From Leptospiraceae bacterium (GTDB lineage Bacteria; Spirochaetota; Leptospiria; Leptospirales; Leptonemataceae), in assembly GCA_020441005.1 (NCBI GenBank), contig JAGRNA010000018.1, forward strand, positions 2,148 to 52,345: DNA of 50,198 nucleotides, given 5' to 3'. How positions within the stretch are numbered: position 1 is the first letter of the stretch; the number at the start of each line of letters is the position of its first letter. The notes beneath the pieces are model-generated. The model was not told where the DNA came from. It saw nothing but the letters and a program-made list of their open reading frames with translations, and ran no database searches. Made by a program: the position numbers and the translations under genes. Shown in pieces: positions 44,001-50,198 of the stretch.

Positions 44001-45407
44001 ATGCTCAGGACATCTATACTTTTTAGCTTTATTATTTCTTTTATAGTATTGAATAACGTCGGTCCGCTTCATGCTCAATCCTCAAATTGGGCACAGGCCT
44101 ACGCTTTCTTGAAAAAAGGCGACTGTGAAAATGCGATTCCGCATTTGCAGCGCGCCGTTGAGGCCCAGGAGCCAGTGACTCATATTTATATTAATCTGCA
44201 TGCCTGTTACTATAAAGCCGGTCGTCATCATGAGAGTGTAGCGGTGGCTTTATCGGGTACCCAGCGTTTCCCTGGGGACGAGTCCATGCGCAAATATCTC
44301 GCTTTGGCCAGGCATGGTCTGGGATGGCAATACATGCGCGAGCAAAAGATCGGCCTTGCGCGTGAGCAGTTTGCTCAGGCTCTTGAGTTGCAGCCGGATC
44401 ATGCGGACATCATGGCGGCCTTTGGCATAACTCTCCTGCGGAGTTCCGATAGCAGCGACGTGCACCAATCGATGGATTTGCTTTACCAGGCTCGCAAGAA
44501 ATCACCGGATACCGATTATATTCAGAACAATCTGATGGCGGCCTATTATAAGTCGCTGCAGCTACACGTAAAACATAAAGAATATGACGAGGCCGACACT
44601 TTAATTGATCTAATATACAATGATCGATCAGAGCATCCGGAAATCTATTTACGCGGTGCGAAAAGTGAGCTGGCAGTTAGCGATATGCTAGATGAACTTA
44701 CGGCTGGTCCCTTCATGATCGCTGCGCGAGCCCTGGAGGATAAACATTCTCTAACTGAGCTAGCCACCTGCATGCAATCGGTCATGGAAAAATGGCCCAA
44801 TCTTTACCGATTGCGCCATTGGTATGGTGTGGCAGTAACCAAGGCTGGCGATGCCAGGCGTGGCCATGCCCTGCGTAAGCAGGCCTATGGTGATTATAGG
44901 CGGATAGTTCAGCCAAAGGAGCACCCTCTACTCCTGGAAGTGCCGCTGCGTGGATGGATATATCCCTGTACAAAACCCGATTCAGATTTGTTTTCGCATT
45001 CGGGACTTTTTCAAAACGCTACGGATTACACCCATGCCACCGAAACAAGTTTACAGAATCTATCATATGAGAAGCCGGTTTATGCTCCCATTGACGGAGT
45101 TTTAGTCGAGGTTGATAACACTCACCCAACGGATGCCAGGGTGATCATCCAAATTCAAAGTGGTATAAAAGTTGAGCTGATCCATTTGAAAGCTGGTAGT
45201 ATTAAGCTCAGGAAAGGAGAGCATGTAAAAACCGGGCAATTTTTAGGCCTCCTGGGCTGGAAAGAGAATGCCCATCTGCATATGCACGTTTGGGGTCTGC
45301 ATGGCGTGACTATTCCTTATCGCTACAAACGCTTTCAAACCAAAAATGGGCAAGCAAAGAATAATCAAAGCCCCAAGCGATTAGAATTGTTTTACTATAA
45401 TAAGTAA
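44001..45407 (+). CDS. Secreted TPR protein with C-terminal LytM/M23-like domain
   Basis: 468 residues with signal peptide ending near PLHAQ|SS. TPR units at ~28-290 include AQAYAFLKKGDCENAIPHLQRAVEAQ and LAREQFAQALELQPDHADIM. The C-terminal domain (~325-440) follows the M23 layout: NATDYTH, PVYAPIDGVLVEVD, VELIHLKAGSIKLRKGEHVKTGQFLGLLG, HLHMHVWG. The HxH ligand pair is kept as HLHMH. The first His of the H-x(n)-D pair is not obvious before NATDY, so zinc binding and activity are uncertain. It could cut or merely bind peptidoglycan. The stop TAA is the first codon of copy F. Confidence 0.75.
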   Translation: MLRTSILFSFIISFIVLNNVGPLHAQSSNWAQAYAFLKKGDCENAIPHLQRAVEAQEPVTHIYINLHACYYKAGRHHESVAVALSGTQRFPGDESMRKYLALARHGLGWQYMREQKIGLAREQFAQALELQPDHADIMAAFGITLLRSSDSSDVHQSMDLLYQARKKSPDTDYIQNNLMAAYYKSLQLHVKHKEYDEADTLIDLIYNDRSEHPEIYLRGAKSELAVSDMLDELTAGPFMIAARALEDKHSLTELATCMQSVMEKWPNLYRLRHWYGVAVTKAGDARRGHALRKQAYGDYRRIVQPKEHPLLLEVPLRGWIYPCTKPDSDLFSHSGLFQNATDYTHATETSLQNLSYEKPVYAPIDGVLVEVDNTHPTDARVIIQIQSGIKVELIHLKAGSIKLRKGEHVKTGQFLGLLGWKENAHLHMHVWGLHGVTIPYRYKRFQTKNGQAKNNQSPKRLELFYYNK

Positions 45408-45521
45408 ATTACAGGCACCGGGTCGATTTGCTGTCAATTTCTTTCCAAAAACGGGTCCTTGACTAAAATTGGCCAAGGGATTTGGGGCGCACTTTATTCA
45501 TGGATGAGCAAAGAATTCCTG
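45406..45521 (+). repeat. Array repeat copy F
   Basis: GTAAATTACAGGCACCGGGTCG opening overlaps the stop of the TPR-LytM gene. CAATTT / AAATTG inner inverted repeat, no central insert, GGGATTTGGGGCGCACTT kept. The 3' hairpin has decayed (ATGAGCAAAGAATTCCTG). Last copy found; none follows the next gene. Confidence 0.85.
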
Positions 45522-45606
45522 TAAAATTGAAATTGAATAGTGAAATAATCAGACTCTGCTGTCTTGTGCATGGTCTGCTAAAAGCAAAGAAACAACTCTA
45601 AAGACT

Positions 45607-47646
45607 ATGAAAATGCACCAACATTATATTCACTTTATTACAGTGGTAATTTGTGTATTTCTGCTCTCACCTGGATTAAATCTGCAAGCCCGGGATTTTC
45701 AGGATGATTTTTCCAGGGATGAGCTGACGAAAGATTCGGCTTACATTCGCTTTGGGCATCCAGAGTTTCATGTTGCTAAAGATGTATTGCAATTAAGGCA
45801 TGAGGCTGGAAAGTCCGAGATTTTGAGTTTGCTTCCTGTACTGGGCAAAAAATCGGAAATCACTTTTAGAGCCCGCTGGACAGATGGGGAAGCTGCTTCT
45901 CTGGTTGTTTATTCGGACTGGCGTTATCGCACTAATGGTTTTTACCATCGCACATTGATCTGGTTTCACCAGCAGTATGTCTATTTTCATTACAACGGCG
46001 CCAAACTGATTTACAGCCCGCTGCCGATAAAAAAAGGAGAGTGGATTAATTTTCGCATACAACGTATAGACCGCCGCCTCACTTTCTACGCGAATCAAAA
46101 AAAGCTTCTGGAGCAGGAGCTGCCCTTTCCCAATGACACTGCCAATGATTCATCCGAAAAAGAATACGGCGGCTTTGCGCTCGGCAGTGAAAATTTTGAC
46201 AAGCCCTATTCATTGGAAATCGATGATCTCAAAATTAAAGGCGACGCATCACCAGTTCAGTTTCATTCGCAGTACAAAGAATATACAGTGAATGACCAAA
46301 AGCATCGTATCACTGTCGTTTACACCACTGGTAACGAAAAATTTGCGCGTGGCCAAATCGATCTTTCGCCTGAATATCTGATCTTTTGTCAAAAGCTGTT
46401 TGACACAGCACCCATGGTAAGTCACAGCATGATTGTAGAGGCCCGTGGTACCGCCTTTTTAAGGGCTGGTTTCAATAATGGCGGTATCATCACTGGTGGC
46501 TCCCCAAAAGACCAGAATCCCTTTTTAAACTGGCACGAACTGGCACACAACTGGGGGCATCTATACGCACAACGCTGGACCACCGAGGGATCGGCCGATT
46601 TCGCCGGCGCAATGTGGCACGAGCAGCAATCCAATTCCTTCACCCACGCCCTTGGACTGCAAACCGAAAATGTCGGCGAGTTCATCAAAACACAACAAGC
46701 GCTCTATCTGGATGAGCTCGAAGGCAACGATGTATACAAATGCCGCTGGAAAAACTCATTAATATTTATATATCTTTATCGGATATTGGGGCCGGATCTG
46801 TTTCGTAAGTTGCATAGCGAAGCATTGATGAGCAAAAACCCGTTAAAATCAAAAAATCTGCGTGAGATTGCTGAACGCCTCTCTGGTCGCGATCTTGGCC
46901 CGATTTTTGACGGATGGGTCTTTCAAAAAAATGGGACGCCTGGAATGAGCCAGGCCTTCAGCGACTCCGATGGTGATGGATTGGGTGATCTTGATGAATG
47001 GGTGCTGGGAACCAATCCCCTAAGCCGGGATTCCGACAAGGATGGTTTCGGCGATCTGGGTGAGATCATTGGTGGCTTTAATCCACTCTCGGCCAGCGAC
47101 CCTGACTTGAGCAAGAACGAATTGTTCATACTGGCTGATGGAAATGGATCGGACTGGGATGGGGTCCCGGCAATTTCCGAAGATGCAGTCGACCCCAATC
47201 GGCCTGATGATCTGAAATCAATTCATATGCTACATGATGCAACGAATCACATGCTGCACATTCGCGTCGACTATTATCGTCCAATTGCCAATCCGGCAAA
47301 GGTGACCCTGACTCTGGACTTCAGCCTTGCCGAGTCCTACAAGAGTTATTACAGAATGAATATAAACCTGGGAAATACTCAAATCAGTTTTTATGAGCAG
47401 GATAATGATCAGGTGAAAGGCGCTGATCGAGCTCCGATCAGGTACATTCCCATGCAAAGCGGCAAGACGATGGTCGAGCTTTCGATCCCATTGCAGATCA
47501 TGCCCAAATGGGATGGAAAGCGCTTGTATGTTTATTCAACATCCAAAACTGGCAGCGAAGTGATGGACCAGCAACCTTTTCCCCTGCCTGAAGGGCACAA
47601 TATGCGGAAGCTCCCGATGCGCTTTTGGCTACCCAGGCGCGATTGA
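45607..47646 (+). CDS. Secreted multidomain gluzincin-like metallopeptidase with TSP3-type calcium repeats
   Basis: 679 residues. Signal peptide ~1-28. Residues ~30-215 look like a LamG/concanavalin-type beta-sandwich (YGGFALGSENFDKPYSLEIDDLKIKG). The catalytic domain (~225-450) contains WHELAHNWGHLYAQRWTTEGSADF, HELAH plus a downstream Glu in TEGSADF, the HExxH...E arrangement of gluzincins. At ~455-500 there are calcium-binding repeats DSDGDGLGDLDEW and DSDKDGFGDLGE. The C-terminal ~170 residues resemble a CBM9/DOMON-like beta domain (LADGNGSDWDGVPAI). Probably degrades host or environmental polymers outside the cell; substrate unknown. It follows repeat copy F. Confidence 0.8.
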   Translation: MKMHQHYIHFITVVICVFLLSPGLNLQARDFQDDFSRDELTKDSAYIRFGHPEFHVAKDVLQLRHEAGKSEILSLLPVLGKKSEITFRARWTDGEAASLVVYSDWRYRTNGFYHRTLIWFHQQYVYFHYNGAKLIYSPLPIKKGEWINFRIQRIDRRLTFYANQKKLLEQELPFPNDTANDSSEKEYGGFALGSENFDKPYSLEIDDLKIKGDASPVQFHSQYKEYTVNDQKHRITVVYTTGNEKFARGQIDLSPEYLIFCQKLFDTAPMVSHSMIVEARGTAFLRAGFNNGGIITGGSPKDQNPFLNWHELAHNWGHLYAQRWTTEGSADFAGAMWHEQQSNSFTHALGLQTENVGEFIKTQQALYLDELEGNDVYKCRWKNSLIFIYLYRILGPDLFRKLHSEALMSKNPLKSKNLREIAERLSGRDLGPIFDGWVFQKNGTPGMSQAFSDSDGDGLGDLDEWVLGTNPLSRDSDKDGFGDLGEIIGGFNPLSASDPDLSKNELFILADGNGSDWDGVPAISEDAVDPNRPDDLKSIHMLHDATNHMLHIRVDYYRPIANPAKVTLTLDFSLAESYKSYYRMNINLGNTQISFYEQDNDQVKGADRAPIRYIPMQSGKTMVELSIPLQIMPKWDGKRLYVYSTSKTGSEVMDQQPFPLPEGHNMRKLPMRFWLPRRD

Positions 47647-48049
47647 ATAGAAAATGCCCTTAGGGAGCCTCCTAATGCAGATTGATTCTCAAAATAGCTA
47701 TGTATAGGGCTCCCTTAATCCATTTACAGATCTGATCGTGATCAATAACTTTTATCTGGCTGATTTTTTCTCACTGAAAAATATGCCATGCGGTCAAAAA
47801 GATGGTGAGTCAAATGGGAATCGATAGTCCAGTAACTGGATAGAGATAGGTCATTGCAATCAGCATTACCCCGGAAAAGTCTCCTGAGATAAAAAAATTG
47901 ACATAAATCCGGGTGCGCACCTCTAATAACTTGCAGAGCGACGTAAAAACAGATACCAGAGACTGAAGCTTGTTCCTGGTCAAAATGCCGACTGGATTCA
48001 CTGATCCAGTTGCAGCGCAAATACGGCTTTGACAGAGCGGGGGATTTCG
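47647..48049. other. Intergenic region at the right edge of the array
   Basis: About 400 bp. An 8-bp inverted repeat AGGGAGCC (47662-47669) / GGCTCCCT (47708-47715) flanks a 38-base loop shortly after the metallopeptidase stop, possibly part of its transcript end. No seventh repeat copy is visible. The minus strand has overlapping short frames with hydrophobic content that may be a decayed membrane-protein gene; not called. Confidence 0.4.
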
Positions 48050-49744
48050 ATGACCTTACAAAAAGCGAGACTACATATAACACTAATAGCCCTGCTCCTG
48101 GCCGTATCCCCGGTGTTTGCCAGAATCAATAATTTTAGCGATGCGGTCCTGTACAACGACCAGGCCAGCATCGAACATTTTCTAAAGCAAGGTGCTGATA
48201 TTAACCAGGTTGTCTCCCAGGGGATGACTGCCCTGATGTACTATGCCGAGAATCGCAATTACAAAATGATGCAGTTCCTGATTCAGCGCGGAGCAAAGGT
48301 CGACCAGACCACCAGGCTGGGTAACACAGCTCTGATGAAAGCCATGGGAATTTCATCCGAAGTAATCGAACAACACACAACGCCGGCAGATAAATACCGC
48401 ATGGCAGTGCTGCTGGTCAACGCCGGTGCCGATGTCTCAAAGACCAATCAGCATGATTGGACAGCCCTGCACGATGCCTTGCTGGGCAAAACCGACCTGC
48501 AGCTGATTACTTATCTTGTGTCCAAAGGGGCCCTGGTGAACCAAAAAGATCAATCCGGGCGCACTCCTCTTTTCCTGGCAGCTACCAGACTCCATCCTGA
48601 TATTGTTGCCTACCTGATTCAGCAGGGAGCCGCAGTACAGACGCGAACGAGCGATGGAGACACTGCCTTCCTGGAAACCATAGCGTTTCTCAGCAACAAC
48701 GGTTATAATCAGAAAATACATAGCAACTATGCTGCCAGTCTGCAGATCCTTGACATGCTGGTGAAAGCCGGTGCCGACCTGAACGCCAGCAACAAACAGG
48801 GCCAGCACCATTTTCATAAGATAATAACATTTAATGCGCCCCTCATTTTGCACCTGGTGGAGATGGGGGCGGATGTAAACCTGAAAGATAATGATGGAAA
48901 TACCGTTCTGGCGCTAGTGGAAAAGAATTACCGGGATGGGTATATCAAGGAGCCGGAGTACAAAAAGATCAAAACCATCCTGCTTTCTGCCGGCGCCAGG
49001 CCGGTAGCGCTTGCCAATAATCAGGACCAGTATTTGTTTGGCGCCATTACCAGCGGCAGCCTGGACCGGGTCAAACAAACCCTGGCCGCAGGAGCCAACA
49101 TCAATGCCTATGACTCGATGGGCCAAACTCCACTGATTGCAGCCATCAAAGCGATGAACTATCCGATTGCGGTCTATTTGCTTGCCCATGGAGCGGATAA
49201 AAACGGCCAGACTCGTGATGGATTGCCCCCCCTGCAAGCTGTCCAGGGACTCGAGTATAACCTGGTGAGCAATTACCAGACCACAAAATATTTCACGCTT
49301 TTACTGCAATCGGGCAGCGATGTCAACGCGGTAGACAGCCAGGGCAGAACAGCGCTGATGTATGCCGCCAAAACAAAGGACATGGATGCGATCCGACTCC
49401 TTTTGCAGCACCGCGCCGATACCGGCCGAACAGACAAAAGCGGCAGCTGTGTCTTGCACTACCTGGATTTTTACGGCACCGTCAGCGCAGCCGAGCTGCT
49501 TATGCGCAATGGGGCCCAGGTAAACTGCCGTAATGACAAGGGGATTACGCCGGCGATGGTAGCATTCAATGATAATAATCTGGAACTATTGGCATACTAT
49601 CTCCAGAATGGAGCCGCTGTGACATTGAAAAACAACAGCGGGGAAAGCCTGGTAGATATGGCAACCAGGCAAAAGCAAACAGCCAGGTTCGATAAAGAGT
49701 TTTACGAAAAGGCATACACCTTGATTACGAAAGCCGCCGAGTAG
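48050..49744 (+). CDS. Secreted ankyrin-repeat protein
   Basis: 564 residues from the ATG at 48050, preceded by GCGGGGGA; the longer frame would need a TTG. Signal peptide ITLIALLLAVSPVFA. The rest is ankyrin repeats, about a dozen, e.g. QGMTALMYYAENRNYKMMQF, GNTALMKAM, SGRTPLFLAATRLHPDIVAY, MGQTPLIAAIKAMNYPIAVY, QGRTALMYAAKTKDMDAIRL. Such periplasmic or exported ankyrin proteins act as protein-binding scaffolds; partner unknown. GC content is back near the core level, so it may not belong to the array. Confidence 0.9.
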   Translation: MTLQKARLHITLIALLLAVSPVFARINNFSDAVLYNDQASIEHFLKQGADINQVVSQGMTALMYYAENRNYKMMQFLIQRGAKVDQTTRLGNTALMKAMGISSEVIEQHTTPADKYRMAVLLVNAGADVSKTNQHDWTALHDALLGKTDLQLITYLVSKGALVNQKDQSGRTPLFLAATRLHPDIVAYLIQQGAAVQTRTSDGDTAFLETIAFLSNNGYNQKIHSNYAASLQILDMLVKAGADLNASNKQGQHHFHKIITFNAPLILHLVEMGADVNLKDNDGNTVLALVEKNYRDGYIKEPEYKKIKTILLSAGARPVALANNQDQYLFGAITSGSLDRVKQTLAAGANINAYDSMGQTPLIAAIKAMNYPIAVYLLAHGADKNGQTRDGLPPLQAVQGLEYNLVSNYQTTKYFTLLLQSGSDVNAVDSQGRTALMYAAKTKDMDAIRLLLQHRADTGRTDKSGSCVLHYLDFYGTVSAAELLMRNGAQVNCRNDKGITPAMVAFNDNNLELLAYYLQNGAAVTLKNNSGESLVDMATRQKQTARFDKEFYEKAYTLITKAAE

Positions 49745-49851
49745 GCCTTTCATCGTGCTCCATTTAAGCCAACAGCCAGTCGGCGCTTCGACGACGTGAT
49801 TGGTGCACTTCGAGAACCTCAGTGACCGCTTGCCGAACCACAGCGACCTTG

Positions 49852-49942
49852 GCGCAGCGTCAGCGAGTTGGGCCCGCAATTTTCTTGCTGCAAATACGCC
49901 TGTATGGACAAACCGGCCCCCGCGCCAGGGATGCGCAGGGCC
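49852..49942 (+). repeat. 91-bp direct repeat, left copy
   Basis: Begins GCGCAGCGTCAGCGAGTTGG and ends GCCAGGGATGCGCAGGGCC. Matches 50108-50198 at 90 of 91 positions; the single difference is G at 49906 against T. Confidence 0.95.
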
Positions 49943-50107
49943 TGGTCTGCCACAGGCAGACCGCAGCGCTAGCGAAGTGCTTCGACAAGCTCAGCAACCA
50001 CCCGTAGCAGCCCGGTGCCGGTCGGTTTTTTTTAAACAAATACACAGTATTTGATAGACTGCATGGGTGCGCTGTGAAGCCAGGTGGACAGGCGGATTGC
50101 CTGTTCA

Positions 50108-50198
50108 GCGCAGCGTCAGCGAGTTGGGCCCGCAATTTTCTTGCTGCAAATACGCCTGTATTGACAAACCGGCCCCCGCGCCAGGGATGCGCAGGGCC
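50108..50198 (+). repeat. 91-bp direct repeat, right copy (reaches window edge)
   Basis: Near-identical to 49852-49942, 256 bp downstream of it. The repeat may extend past the window, so its true length is unknown. Confidence 0.95.

Larger units (their letters stand above)
49745..50198. repeat. Right-end cluster of short repeats and palindromes
   Basis: No gene. Contains CTTCGAC-type elements at 49806-49827 (CACTTCGAGAACCTCAGTGA) and 49979-50000 (GCTTCGACAAGCTCAGCAAC). Perfect hairpins are GGTCTGCC-ACA-GGCAGACC (49944-49962) and CAAATAC-ACA-GTATTTG (50037-50053). A GC-rich stretch with eight Ts (50026-50033) could end transcription. The 91-bp direct repeat is listed separately. Confidence 0.7.

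Noticed and set aside
37191-45521. CRISPR array
   Set aside because: Six repeats of 115-180 bp separated by 0.7-2.2 kb of coding DNA; no short regular spacers and no cas genes.
37191-45521. Classical integron attC sites
   Set aside because: I looked for RYYYAAC and GTTRRRY ends on both strands of the copies and did not find them; no IntI in the window. Kept only as an analogy.
47742-48083. Minus-strand frames of 63 and 113 codons
   Set aside because: Two overlapping frames, partly hydrophobic, with no clear start; could be a decayed membrane-protein gene but not enough to call.
1-50198. tRNA, rRNA or insertion sequence
   Set aside because: No cloverleaf-like segments with CCA-type ends, rRNA-like stretches, or transposase motifs were recognised by eye; a dedicated scan was not possible.

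Overview
The window looks like chromosomal DNA of a free-living spirochaete in or near the order Leptospirales (Leptonema/Turneriella-like). This is inferred from gene content. There is an MBOAT acyltransferase next to a DUF1574-type SGNH-like protein, a GLG1-type Cys-rich repeat protein, a secreted beta-helix protein whose C-terminal Cys/Gly segment (ENGLCES...GAYQGHG) resembles leptospiral proteins, large membrane SpoIIE phosphatases and a dCache chemoreceptor. No rRNA, tRNA, CRISPR array, transposase or integrase was seen.

Positions 1-36.5 kb are GC-rich, densely packed housekeeping-type DNA. In order it holds: two small membrane/secreted proteins; a minus-strand block (SGNH-like protein, MBOAT, obgE, a putative lipoprotein); and a plus-strand run of radical SAM/SPASM enzyme, hemerythrin, argJ, a degenerate SpoIIE-like membrane protein, an intact membrane SpoIIE phosphatase, a methyltransferase and a VWA-TM-FHA protein. 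Next come a minus-strand malic-enzyme homologue that has lost its catalytic residues with a small overlapping gene, an NAD-dependent epimerase, a Cys-rich protein and a pseudopilin operon (gspG-H-I). A secreted beta-helix protein, a DUF2231-like membrane protein and HMG-CoA lyase follow. The translation-linked cluster trmD-rplS-rnhB-fliK-like comes next, an order that echoes Firmicutes rplS-(rbgA)-rnhB-ylqG. The block ends with a DEAD-box helicase, a CASTOR/POLLUX-like channel, a multi-TM SH3-like protein, a chemoreceptor and a PHP hydrolase.

From about 36.6 to 47.7 kb the character changes. The DNA is visibly more AT-rich, genes are spaced out, and almost all encode exported proteins: a 743-residue WG-repeat protein, a small secreted protein, an SH3 lipoprotein, a TPR protein with HEFFH, a TPR-LytM protein, and a multidomain protein with HELAH. 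Six copies (A-F) of one roughly 115-180 bp repeat, all on the plus strand, lie between these genes. Several begin at or within a few bases of the upstream stop codon. The layout resembles an integron-type gene-cassette array, but the repeat lacks the usual attC ends and no integrase is present. This repeat-delimited array of secreted-protein genes is the most interesting feature of the window.

The right end (48-50.2 kb) carries a secreted ankyrin-repeat protein, then a patch of short palindromes, CTTCGAC...GCTCAG elements and a 91-bp direct repeat that runs to the window edge.
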